NCBI RefSeq assembly: GCF_037081715.1
Contig: NZ_JAZDDH010000003.1
Location: 62,001-126,000 of the forward strand
DNA from: Halalkalicoccus sp. CG83
GTDB taxonomy: Archaea > Halobacteriota > Halobacteria > Halobacteriales > Halalkalicoccaceae
DNA: 64,000 nt
Direction of reading: 5' to 3'
This document shows, one piece after another, positions 16,578-25,119 of this stretch; the first letter of the stretch is position 1, and every line of letters begins with the position of its first letter. The notes under the pieces are model-generated. The model saw only the letters and a program-made list of their open reading frames with translations. It did not search any database and was not told where the DNA came from. The translations under genes and the position numbers were made by a program.

Positions 16578-17774
16578 TCAAGCAGATTGGCAAGCCTCAA
16601 CAACGATCTCCGGATCATCGACGAGCTCGTTTACAGTGTGAGCACCCTTTCCTTTGCCTCGTCCCTTTCGCTCTTGTTCAATAAGCGAGAGAAATGCAAG
16701 TTCGGAGAGGAGATCGCGAACTCGGCGCATCTTCAGCGGTTCAGCACCTTCACGTTCACAGACGATTTGGTAGGCAGAATGAATTTGTTTCGAGGGGATC
16801 ATCGGTTCATCCTCGGAGGATTCCTGCATTCGAAGGGCAAGTGCCAGCATTAGGTACTTCGAGTGTGTCGGCTGTTTTGAGATGAGCTCCGAAAGTCGAG
16901 CCTGTTCTTCACGGTCATGCGCCTCATCAACGTACTCGATACTGACGGTATCGTCACCGTGTTCGTCAGCGATCTCACCAGCGTAGCGAAGAATATCGAT
17001 TGCTTTGCGAGCATCACCATGTTCGCGAGCAGCAAGTGCTGCGACCTTTGGGATCACGTCTTCATTAAGGACGTCTTCACGGAATGCGTCCGCACGCGAC
17101 TGGAGGATCGCCTGGAGTTGGGAAGCATCGTAGGGAGGGAACACGAAGTCACGCTCGGAAAGGCTCGATTTTACGCGTTCGTTCAATGTCTCCTTGTAGC
17201 GAATCTTGTTGCTGATGCCGATAATCCCGAGCGTGGAATCATCGACTTTGCCCGCCTCTGCTGCACGCGAAAGCTGCATCAGAACGTTATCATCTTCGAG
17301 TTTATCGATTTCGTCAAGAATGATAATTCCCACATCGAGGCGAGCATCGAGAATTTTCCAGAGCCGCCGGTAGTAATCAGAGGTACTCACTCCGGAGTGT
17401 GGAACGGTCGTCTCCGTCTCCTCGGGATCGTTAAGCGATTCGGCGATGGTCCGAACTGTCTGTGTCTCAGTCGACTCTTGAAAACAATCAACGTACGCGA
17501 TGGCGACTTTCACACCGTTTTCGGCGGCGGCATCAGCGAGATCACGTGTGATATACTTTGAACAGAGGCTCTTCCCGGTTCCCGTCTTCCCATAAATTAG
17601 AACGTTGTTCGGTGTTCCGCCCCGTTGTGCATCCTTGATCGCCTTAGCGAGACTTCGGAGTTCGTCGTCCCGACCAATGATTCGGTCACCTTCAGGAAGG
17701 TGACTAACGCGGAGGAGCTCCTTGTCGGCGAAGATCGGATCAGGATCGCCAAAGAATGATTTCGATCCACTCAT
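16578..17774 (-). CDS. orc1: Orc1/Cdc6 replication initiator
   Basis: 398-aa AAA+ initiator. Walker A YGKTGTGKS at residues 61-69, Walker B IIILDEIDKL at 150-159, sensor 1 around GIIGISNKIRY, and a C-terminal winged helix from about 305 (QPTHSKYLMLALALRMQ to the basic GRGKGKGAHT) that contacts origin boxes. All ATPase motifs are intact. The gene is transcribed away from the box clusters at 17818-18417, the classical layout of an archaeal origin with its cognate initiator. Start ATG 17774 gives the standard N-terminus with ADKELLRVSHLP. Confidence 0.95.
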   Translation of the reverse strand: MSGSKSFFGDPDPIFADKELLRVSHLPEGDRIIGRDDELRSLAKAIKDAQRGGTPNNVLIYGKTGTGKSLCSKYITRDLADAAAENGVKVAIAYVDCFQESTETQTVRTIAESLNDPEETETTVPHSGVSTSDYYRRLWKILDARLDVGIIILDEIDKLEDDNVLMQLSRAAEAGKVDDSTLGIIGISNKIRYKETLNERVKSSLSERDFVFPPYDASQLQAILQSRADAFREDVLNEDVIPKVAALAAREHGDARKAIDILRYAGEIADEHGDDTVSIEYVDEAHDREEQARLSELISKQPTHSKYLMLALALRMQESSEDEPMIPSKQIHSAYQIVCEREGAEPLKMRRVRDLLSELAFLSLIEQERKGRGKGKGAHTVNELVDDPEIVVEACQSA

Positions 17775-17817
17775 AGCGGGTATCTCTCAAGGATGGGTAA
17801 TGAATCTTCGCCTACTA

Positions 17818-18417
17818 CAATGCCGCTGTAAGGGATGTCATGAATTAGGATGAAGAACGAAAACACCACTTTCAGAGGATGTGAGGCGTGGTTATTAGCG
17901 GTTCATCGATTTCGGACCCCTCATTGCCGCTGTAAAGAGGGGACACACCCACCCCGGATTGCCGCTGTAAAGAGTCGAGGTAGAACCCCACTCGAAATCA
18001 AGCTCGAAGAGGAGATGAGAGGGAACAAGTGAGCCGATCTTCCCATAGAACCGATGATCCAGCTAGAGAGTAAACCCTTCCTTCGACTCTTCGGCGGCAA
18101 AAGCAACTGCCGCCTCAGTACGCCAAAAGTGCAGTACGGTAACAAACGACTCCGACCGTCATAAGCCTATGGGTGGATATCAGCTAGATGACTTCTATAG
18201 GAGATTTCCTTAATCGCAACTTTCGGGAAACGTCCGGGAGTTTTACAGCGGCAATCCGGGGTGGGAGCATCCATCTCGGAGTCTCTTCATCTCTTCTGAA
18301 GCAGATCACGTTTACAGCGGCAACACGGGGTCAACCGATGCTTCGAATCAAGTGTCTCATATCGTAAGCGCGGATTCCTCCATCTACGCCGAAATTTACA
18401 GCGGCAATCCGGGGTGG
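17818..18417. other. oriC: Replication origin with inverted clusters of origin recognition boxes
   Basis: Upstream of orc1, three boxes in one orientation (partial 17818-17832; 17916-17936; 17948-17971, CCCCGGATTGCCGCTGTAAA) face three in the other (18241-18265, 18310-18334, 18395-18417, TTTACAGCGGCAATCCGGGG). The G-rich end of each strong box points away from the central 270-bp interval 17972-18240, the likely unwinding region. This arrangement with a cognate orc1 is typical of haloarchaeal origins. Confidence 0.88.
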
Positions 18418-18459
18418 TAGACCGACTTCCGGTTTACTACTTCGATCCCGTTCTCGGAA

Positions 18460-18501
18460 CCTTGTGCAACAACTCGATAGAACGCGAAACGTTGCACAAG
18501 G
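18460..18501. repeat. Long inverted repeat copy D with a duplicated gene start
   Basis: Arms at 18460-18470 and 18491-18501, spacer 20 bp. The bases after the right arm (GCCACCGACTGCGCCTTCCTC, 18506-18526) match the first codons of the gene at 14228, which follows copy B, then diverge. Copy D is therefore a fragment of a duplicated repeat-plus-gene unit lying next to the origin boxes. Confidence 0.75.
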
Positions 18502-18799
18502 TAACGCCACCGACTGCGCCTTCCTCATTATTTTCAGTACGTTGTAATATTGCTGCCTATGGTCAGATTCGATCGAGAGCGAGCAGCGACCGCCCTGAGC
18601 GCGAACCTCGCGGCTTGATTCCTCGTACCTCCGTGAATATCATAGGGACGATCGCGCAGTTCACCGGAACTCCAAGACGGCCTAACCACCCGTCTCACTT
18701 CTCAGTCGTCTCTTCGAGATCACTTGAATGAATAATCTACTTTACGATAGGTTATTGGGGATCCAAAAGTTGATGACACAGCTCTAAGAGTATGGTACT

Positions 18800-18940
18800 A
18801 TGGCTCACTGTGACGACTGTGGCCAACACGTGACCGCAGATTTCCACCGCGTCTTCGCCGACAATGACGGCGTTCTCTACGGTTGTCCAGCCTGTCTGAG
18901 TGCAACAGCAATCAAGGATGGAAAAGCGACTGGCCTCTAA
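18800..18940 (+). CDS. 46-aa zinc-finger protein
   Basis: ATG 18800 opens MAHCDDCGQHV, then DFHRVFADNDGVLYGCPACLS and a short tail ending GKATGL. The CxxC...CxxC spacing makes a small zinc ribbon of a type I recall as DUF7563, common in haloarchaea. It is too short for standard gene finders, but the motif is complete and framed by start and stop. It lies 300 bp from the origin. Role unknown, possibly nucleic-acid binding. Confidence 0.65.
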   Translation: MAHCDDCGQHVTADFHRVFADNDGVLYGCPACLSATAIKDGKATGL

Positions 18941-19706
18941 TCCTGCAGTAGCGGTTTGGGAAGCCAGAACTCGGGATGAGTGGGTCCCAGTCGCCCTCGA
19001 CAGCTCCTGAGTCCTGCTTGGTACGGAACCGCATCCTCGCCTCGTATGGATCTTACAAGAGTTCTGCATCTAAACCCTCGTACGATCTGTTCATTTGAGA
19101 GGACTACTATCACTTCACACCGATATGTCGGATCGAAAAATCTGATCCCCAGATTGTTTGAAGAGCAATTCACACAGACACTTCTCTTGCCCATCTAGCG
19201 AGGAATTTGTAGACTGACCCTCGCACAACGATCGCTCCGGCTTCAGCGGAGTTATCCATAACTCAATCCCCCATCCGAGGTACAGTGTTAGTAGCCACCA
19301 GCATCGGCAAAGCAGCGGCCGCATTTGGTGCCAGTATCCTTATCGAGTACCTGTTCTACAGAAACCAGCTGGAGGTGATTATGACCGACGTGATTCGTGG
19401 CGCCACAGACCGTCCGGCCATCAGAGCTTCCGGGTTGCTGTTTATGGATTATGCCTGTCTCCTCGTTGAGAACCCCATTCATGAGTAGGGGAGTCTCAGA
19501 CCAGTGGCTAAATGTCTCACCTTGATATATTCAGACTATTACGTTCTAAAGCGCAGTAAAGACGAGCACCCTCGTTGAATCGACCTGGTCGTTGGGGATG
19601 AGACAGACGATCCATGAACCGAGAGACGGAGTCTACTCCTGTGAGTGGTTTCTATCGCAGTGCCAATCTCCCTACTGTTTAGATGATAGCTGCTGTAGTA
19701 CAGACG
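18941..19706. other. Intergenic with gene debris
   Basis: No intact gene. The stretch contains the possible permease scrap at 19285-19488; the rest shows nothing recognisable. Confidence 0.4.
19285..19488 (+). pseudogene. Possible fragment of a membrane permease
   Basis: An open frame reads FGASILIEYLFYRNQL, EVIMTDVIRGATDRPAI and ASGLLFMDYACLLVEN, with a rhythm like the last helices of peptide/nickel ABC permeases (DppB type). There is no convincing start and no neighbouring transporter gene. It may be a decayed piece; weak evidence. Confidence 0.22.
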
Positions 19707-19967
19707 ATGCCCGAGATTCAATCGGTTGATACCGAGGACGACTATATTCACGTGCGCTTTCGCGATCCCGATCAGTATGAGACGATTCGGACACCTGATT
19801 GGGCGAAAGAGCCCGCCGAATCCGTTTCAGAGGGCGCAGAGGTGCGGACCGGTGAGAAGGACGGCAGTGATGACTGGGAAGTCCAAAGCGTTCTGATCAA
19901 GAAAAGTGTTGGTGAGGACAAAGCGAAAGAGCAGGCGAAGGAGATCGTTGAGAAGATCCAGTCATAG
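19707..19967 (+). CDS. Small acidic conserved protein
   Basis: 86 aa from ATG 19707 (MPEIQSVDTED). It is highly charged, with a predicted strand-rich centre (YIHVRFRDPDQYETIRTP), WEVQSVLIKK and a C-terminal helix DKAKEQAKEIVEKIQS. Composition and layout match small hypothetical proteins of haloarchaea; no function recognised. It stands alone between the origin region and the second orc gene. Confidence 0.5.
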   Translation: MPEIQSVDTEDDYIHVRFRDPDQYETIRTPDWAKEPAESVSEGAEVRTGEKDGSDDWEVQSVLIKKSVGEDKAKEQAKEIVEKIQS

Positions 19968-20411
19968 CAGAGGATCGGGCCCAGGAACTATCTTACATTG
20001 GCATTACAGTATGAGAGACAATACGATGGAGCTGCTGAAGGATCACAGTTGCGACTCCTGGGTACCGACTCCGTAGCCACCGCCCCCGTAGCCACCGCAG
20101 AAATTGAGGTCGCTTCTCTCGTAATTTGGGGTTGTTCCTCTTCTTCACCAGTAGAAGCGGTTACTGTGGCCTCGGTGAGTTGACGCGCAAGACATCTACT
20201 TGCGATTCTCTAAGCGGTGCGATCGAACTCCTCTATGGACTCTCTGTGAATCCTTTATGAGACGTAGTGTCTGAAATACCGATTCGACCATTTCGCGCCG
20301 ATTACGAGTATCTCGTCGATTGTCGACCGACTTCCTACTAGTACCTGTTCGGAACTTTCGGAAAGACCCCAGTATCGTTTATTACCCTTCATTCGCAATC
20401 CATTCTGCAAT

Positions 20412-21440
20412 GTGATCACGGACGCTCGAGTGTTTCAAGATACGTTCGTCCCTGAAGAGGTCGTTCACCGCAATACGGAACTCACACACCTCTCCGGGGT
20501 CCTTGCGCCTGTTCTGCATGGAGAGCCTGCTGAAACGGCCGCTATTTTCGGACCGACGGGTGTCGGGAAAACCTGCTGTGCTCGCTACGCTGTCGAACAG
20601 CTTCGCGAGAACTCATTCAACGTTCGGACTCAGTACGTCAACTGCTGGCAGGACTACAACCGATATCGGGTGCTCTATCGGCTTCTCGAAGGACTCGATC
20701 GAACGCTCGACATCCATCGGCAATCAACGCCCCGCGATGTTCTCTATGATCGCATTCGCGAGGCGAACGACGATCCCTACGTCGTCGTCCTTGATGAGGT
20801 CGACCAACTCGAAGAAAAAGACGTCCTCTATGATCTCTACACACTATCTCACATATCTCTGATTCTCATTGCAAACGACGAGCAGGAGTTTTACTCGAAC
20901 CTCGGCGATCGCCTCTACAGTCGGCTCACCGGCAGCGAGAGGGTCCAATTCGATCCATACTCTCTCGATGAAATCGTTGCCATTCTCGATGCGAGAGCCA
21001 ATTCGGGGCTTGCAAACGGGGTTGTTTCGCCCGCGCAGATGGAACTGATAGCTGACCGAGCTGCTGGGGACGCTCGCGTTGCAATCGGAATTCTCCGAAC
21101 GGCCGCTCGCAAAGCTCATCGCGACGGCACTGGGTGTCTCACCACTGAAATCATCGAAGCGGCGGTTCCCGATACTCGCTCGGAGCTTCGACAGAAAACG
21201 ATCGAACAGCTCTCGCATGATCAACAGATGCTCTACGAGATCATCGAAGAACATGGGGAGACGACACCGGGGACACTCTACGAAGCGTACGAACAGCGCT
21301 GTGACGATCCAAAGTCTAGACGGAGCGTTCGGAACTACCTGGGGAAGATGGAACACTACCATCTGATCGATGCCGAGGGCGAAAAGCGAGCCCGGGTCTA
21401 CCGACTTTCGGAAAGCGCTTTCGGAGCCCAGAATTCCTAA
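20412..21440 (+). CDS. Divergent Orc1/Cdc6-like AAA+ protein
   Basis: 342-aa Orc1/Cdc6 homologue. Walker A GPTGVGKT at 47-54, Walker B VVVLDEVDQL at about 124-133, sensor region SLILIANDEQEF, sensor 2 area GDARVAIGILRTAARKA, and a C-terminal winged helix LSHDQQMLYEIIEEHGETTPGTLYEAYEQR. It is shorter than the origin-linked Orc1, with a reduced N-terminus. The start is GTG 20412, since the overlapping ATG runs at once into a stop. No origin boxes were found around it. Instead it heads a set with the RecA-like, small and polymerase genes, so it may load or regulate that polymerase rather than fire an origin. Confidence 0.88.
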   Translation: MITDARVFQDTFVPEEVVHRNTELTHLSGVLAPVLHGEPAETAAIFGPTGVGKTCCARYAVEQLRENSFNVRTQYVNCWQDYNRYRVLYRLLEGLDRTLDIHRQSTPRDVLYDRIREANDDPYVVVLDEVDQLEEKDVLYDLYTLSHISLILIANDEQEFYSNLGDRLYSRLTGSERVQFDPYSLDEIVAILDARANSGLANGVVSPAQMELIADRAAGDARVAIGILRTAARKAHRDGTGCLTTEIIEAAVPDTRSELRQKTIEQLSHDQQMLYEIIEEHGETTPGTLYEAYEQRCDDPKSRRSVRNYLGKMEHYHLIDAEGEKRARVYRLSESAFGAQNS

Positions 21441-21548
21441 TCCGAAAATCGACTGACGACAGCGACGTCAGACGAGAAACAGTCTCTTTTCGGCAGTATC
21501 GGTACTGACACGCCTTCACTTATTCCAGTTGTGATACATGATCTTGCC

Positions 21549-22238
21549 ATGGAATCCCATCGACCGAACCGCATTCCGGAATTACCCTCGCTGTCAGGCG
21601 GGGTACATCTGCTCGAAAGCGAGTCCGTTCGCGGTCCATTACAGACGCTCGTACTGGATCACGTCCTCACCAATCGTGGACCAGCCTATTGGATCGACAC
21701 CCACGGCCATGCGACAACCCAACCACTTGCCCGACTCGCACCGGATCCACAGGTACTCGATCGAATTCGCGTTGCTCGTGGGTTCACTACCGTTCAGCAC
21801 TACGCTCTCACTGAAACGCTCGCCACTGTCGTTGATGGCACTGCCTCGCTGATCGTCTGTCCGGCGGTCGACGGCTTGTATCGCGACGATGGATTTCGAG
21901 AGGACGAACGCCAGGCGATGCTCGTCCGGGTTCTCGCAATGGTGTCGGCGTTGGCTCGGGAGTACGATCTTCCAGTGGTGCTCACGCGAACTCAGGGGGA
22001 TGCGTTCTCTGAGCCCGTGGCCAACGCTGCCGGAGACGTCATCGAGTGCGAACAGACACGCATGGGACCACGATTCTGTAGCAGCACGTTTGAAACGCTC
22101 GTTTACCCACTCGGGAACGGGCAAGTTCAGACGACACTTTCCTTCTGGGAGCGGATACTGAAGGCACGACAACCGGTCTATGACACCGCTCAGATCGGCC
22201 CGCAGTCTCCGGAGGTGCCTGCCGATGGGACGTACTAA
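21549..22238 (+). CDS. RecA/RadA-superfamily protein without a P-loop
   Basis: 229 aa. The pattern follows the RecA core: LSGGVHLLESESVRGPLQTLVLDHVL sits where Walker A and the next helix should be, but Gly-Lys-Thr is replaced; AYWIDTHGHAT corresponds to strand 2, RIRVARGFTTVQHYAL to the RadB-like segment, and ASLIVCPAVDGLYRDD to Walker B. It should therefore not hydrolyse ATP in the normal way. The gene overlaps the next by 14 nt. An inactive RecA relative beside an error-prone-type polymerase recalls bacterial ImuA with ImuB/DnaE2; this parallel is inference. ATG 21549 is chosen over an in-frame GTG at 21531. Confidence 0.7.
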   Translation: MESHRPNRIPELPSLSGGVHLLESESVRGPLQTLVLDHVLTNRGPAYWIDTHGHATTQPLARLAPDPQVLDRIRVARGFTTVQHYALTETLATVVDGTASLIVCPAVDGLYRDDGFREDERQAMLVRVLAMVSALAREYDLPVVLTRTQGDAFSEPVANAAGDVIECEQTRMGPRFCSSTFETLVYPLGNGQVQTTLSFWERILKARQPVYDTAQIGPQSPEVPADGTY

Positions 22239-22506
22239 TCCGACCTATCGCGACGTTCTACGAGCACTCGACGATCAGTGGTCGGACTATCGACGAGGGC
22301 TTCGCCGGGAGGATCAACAGCGCTTCGATCAGCTCTTTGCGTATATTCGCGCCCATGCCGATGCTAGTGGCTATCTCAATCATACGGAACCGTTCTACCC
22401 GGCGTTAGTATCGATCGACCTCGAACAGGAGACGCGTCTTGACGAGCTTGAAAGTCGACTTGAGCAGTTAGAAAACGAGACTGACCCATCCAACGATGGG
22501 GAGTGA
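22225..22506 (+). CDS. Small coiled-coil protein of the polymerase operon
   Basis: 93 aa from ATG 22225 (MGRTNPTYRDVLRALDDQW). It is helical and charged, with a distinctive centre FDQLFAYIRAHADASGYLNH and a C-terminal heptad-like segment LDELESRLEQLENE. I recall this as a conserved haloarchaeal family that travels with PolB2-type genes. It overlaps both neighbours (14 nt upstream; the downstream GTG start would overlap by 4 nt), so the three proteins are translated together and probably form a complex. Likely an adaptor. Confidence 0.65.
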   Translation: MGRTNPTYRDVLRALDDQWSDYRRGLRREDQQRFDQLFAYIRAHADASGYLNHTEPFYPALVSIDLEQETRLDELESRLEQLENETDPSNDGE

Positions 22507-22514
22507 CAAGGGCG

Positions 22515-24635
22515 ATGGTCTATAAGATCGACTTCCTCGAGGATGTCTATGAGTGGTCGATCACTCCCGACGGTGCTAGCTACGAGCGAGTGACCGACTA
22601 CACGCCGACGATTTACGTGACGTATGATGGTCGAGCGGACGATGGACCTCCCGATCTTCGAGAACGCCTTGAGGACTATCCGACAGTGGTTTCGATGGGA
22701 ACCGAACGCTGGCGTCGGGGCTTTCGCCACGAGCATGAACCCGTCCTTCGGATCGATGTCAGAGGGCTTGATGCTGTCCGCTCGCTTGCCTCCAGGATTC
22801 GTCGGCTCGGCCAGCCGGGTGAGTACAAACTCTACAACGTGGACCTCTCACGGGAGTTTCGCTACTGCTTAGAACGTGGCTGTGATCCCACACCGACCCG
22901 TGTCCCCTCGGCGCTCTCGATCGATGTTGAACCACCCGCACTCGCGGACCCACCGATCACTGAGATCACGATCGATGAGGAGACCGTGACGGGCTCACCG
23001 GCGGCAGTACTGTACGCGATTCAGCGACGACTTCGGCAGCGTGACCCGGATGTTCTGGTACTCTCCTCGGGTGAGCTCATTCCGAGACTCTCTGAAATGG
23101 CCGACCAGCACAATGTCAACCTCCGGCTCGGACGACGGTCGGGCTGGCAGCGACTTGCTGGGCGTTCGACCTACGAGAGTTATGGCAGTGTTGGGCACTC
23201 CCCGGCTCGATATAACGTTCCGGGCCGGGTGATTATCGATCGCTCGAACACGTTCTTTCACTCCCAGTCAGGGTTGGATGGCTGTCTGGATATGGTCCGT
23301 CGGTCGGGGAAACCACTCCAGGAACTCGGGTGGGCGTCGATCGGAAACGTTCTGACCGCGATTCAGATTCGGGAAGCTCGAGATCGGGAAGTGTTAGTGC
23401 CGTGGAACTCGTGGCGCCACGAGTTTTTCAAGCAACTCTCGACGTTACACGATGCCGACCGAGGCGGGTACACGTTTGCCCCGGAGGTCGGCTTTCACGA
23501 GGACGTCCATGAGCTCGATTTCTCTTCGTTGTACCCGAACATCATCTGCCAGTTCAACGTGAGCCCTGAGACGATCCGGTGTGACTGTCACGCCGATCGA
23601 GCAGACGTGCCCGGCGTGGGGTATTCCGTTTGTGATGACCGTGGGTATCTCCCGGATGTGTTACAGCCGTTGATCGACGCCCGTGATGCGATGAAACAAG
23701 AGATTCGAGAGATCGACGATCCGGAGCGAATAGCGGCGTTGAAATCCCGATCAAACGCAATCAAGTGGATTCTGGTGAGCTGTTTCGGTTATCAGGGATT
23801 CAGTAACGCGAAGTTCGGTCGCATCGAGTGTCACGAAGCGATCAACGCTTATGCTCGCGAGATTCTGCTCGACACCAAAGAGACGTTCGAGGCGAACGGG
23901 TGGCATCTCTTGCATGGAATCGTCGATAGCCTCTGGGTGACTGCGATTGACGACCAGGAACAAACACCGCTCGAAGAGCTTGCGGGGACGATTACGAAGC
24001 AGGTGGGAATCCGTCTCGAATACGAATCGGCCTTCGAATGGCTTGCACTCGTTCCGTTGCGTGATGGCGATGAGGGTGCACTCACGAAGTACTTCGGCAA
24101 AGTAGCTCGTGAGGACACCGAGCACGAGCCGGCGTACAAGTACCGCGGCCTCGAGTGTCGTCAGCGTTCGACCCCAGACTGGATCATGAGTGCCCAACAG
24201 GAATTAATCGAGACGTTGGATCAGTACCGTTCACCAACTGCCGTCTGTACACGTCTCCAACGACAGCTCGCGGAACTTCGCTCCGGGCAGGTCGATCCAC
24301 AGGCGCTTGCAATTGACAACCGTGCTTCGAAGCACGTCGAGGAGTATACGTACGCTACACGAACGGTCGCCGCGCTCAAGCGGGCCCGAGATGGTGGACT
24401 CGATCTGCAACCCGGGCAGAACGTTTCATACGTAGTGATCGACGACTCGAAGCGCTCCCGGGATCGTGTCCAACTCGCTCATGAATCGCCCGAACGGTAC
24501 GACGCCGAATTTTATGCTGACCTGTTGATCCGCGCTGCCGAAAGCGTCTGCTCACCGCTTGGATGGCGACGGGCGGATATCGAGACGTACCTTTCGGAGC
24601 ATCGAGATAGCACATTAGCTGCCTTTCATCCGTAG
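22515..24635 (+). CDS. polB2: Family B DNA polymerase (PolB2-like), exonuclease-dead
   Basis: 706 aa, shorter than the roughly 800-900 aa of replicative archaeal PolB. Motif A DFSSLYPNII at about 335-344 and motif B KSRSNAIKWILVSCFGYQG from about 410 are good. Motif C reads HGIVDS (467-472) instead of YGDTDS: the first Asp is lost and the second, a metal ligand in characterised enzymes, is kept. The exonuclease region (SALSIDVEPPALADPP, DPDVLVLSSGELIPRL) lacks the Exo I Asp-x-Glu and Exo II Asn/Asp residues. It may therefore polymerise without proofreading, or be structural. ATG 22515 matches the expected N-terminus; GTG 22503 would overlap the previous stop by 4 nt. Confidence 0.85.
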   Translation: MVYKIDFLEDVYEWSITPDGASYERVTDYTPTIYVTYDGRADDGPPDLRERLEDYPTVVSMGTERWRRGFRHEHEPVLRIDVRGLDAVRSLASRIRRLGQPGEYKLYNVDLSREFRYCLERGCDPTPTRVPSALSIDVEPPALADPPITEITIDEETVTGSPAAVLYAIQRRLRQRDPDVLVLSSGELIPRLSEMADQHNVNLRLGRRSGWQRLAGRSTYESYGSVGHSPARYNVPGRVIIDRSNTFFHSQSGLDGCLDMVRRSGKPLQELGWASIGNVLTAIQIREARDREVLVPWNSWRHEFFKQLSTLHDADRGGYTFAPEVGFHEDVHELDFSSLYPNIICQFNVSPETIRCDCHADRADVPGVGYSVCDDRGYLPDVLQPLIDARDAMKQEIREIDDPERIAALKSRSNAIKWILVSCFGYQGFSNAKFGRIECHEAINAYAREILLDTKETFEANGWHLLHGIVDSLWVTAIDDQEQTPLEELAGTITKQVGIRLEYESAFEWLALVPLRDGDEGALTKYFGKVAREDTEHEPAYKYRGLECRQRSTPDWIMSAQQELIETLDQYRSPTAVCTRLQRQLAELRSGQVDPQALAIDNRASKHVEEYTYATRTVAALKRARDGGLDLQPGQNVSYVVIDDSKRSRDRVQLAHESPERYDAEFYADLLIRAAESVCSPLGWRRADIETYLSEHRDSTLAAFHP

Positions 24636-25119
24636 CTCGCTACTGTTAGCTGTATTTGTCGACGGTCGTGAGATCGGAGATTAGTATGAATACGACTCAA
24701 TAAGGATCTCTTCGTAAACTTTCATCTTCGAATACCACCTGTGGTGATTTGACCCATTACTAGTTACTCTAGGAGCGGTGCGAGAGGCGAACCCGAGGCG
24801 GCTACTATCATGAGTCGATCAGCGGCGAAACCGGGAACTCATTCACTCTCCGCTTCCATCGAAAGTACGCACCAGGATGTTGATAATCTGAGGTGTACAA
24901 TAGACATCCGGGCAACCGTGACTAGTTCAAATCTTCTGACTCGCCGTGATCATCTCCAGCACTCTTCTCCTTAGTACTCCATTGAACTGACTCTAAAAAT
25001 TCAAGCAGGGGGTATGCGGAGTCGTTATTCTCCGCCGTTCCCGGCGAACAGCACGTCCGAACGAGTGTCCGTTGTATAACGATACCAATTGGTAGTGTGA
25101 TGCTGAGAAACTAGTGTGC
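24636..25119. other. Intergenic, promoter palindrome near the end
   Basis: About 480 bp without a recognisable gene. A perfect palindrome at 25083-25094 lies just upstream of the transporter gene. Confidence 0.5.
25083..25094. promoter_or_regulatory. 12-bp perfect palindrome before the EamA transporter
   Basis: TACCAATTGGTA is self-complementary over all 12 bases and lies 25 nt before ATG 25120. Its position near the expected transcription start suggests an operator for a dimeric repressor; the regulator is not evident nearby. Confidence 0.5.

Noticed and set aside
19998-20183. 61-codon open frame with RQYDGAAEG near its start
   Set aside because: Only nine residues resemble the start of the membrane protein at 36132; the rest is unlike it.
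20280-20412. Origin boxes before the second orc gene
   Set aside because: GGAACTTTCGGAAAGACCCC looks vaguely similar to some boxes but is single, without a matching inverted copy.
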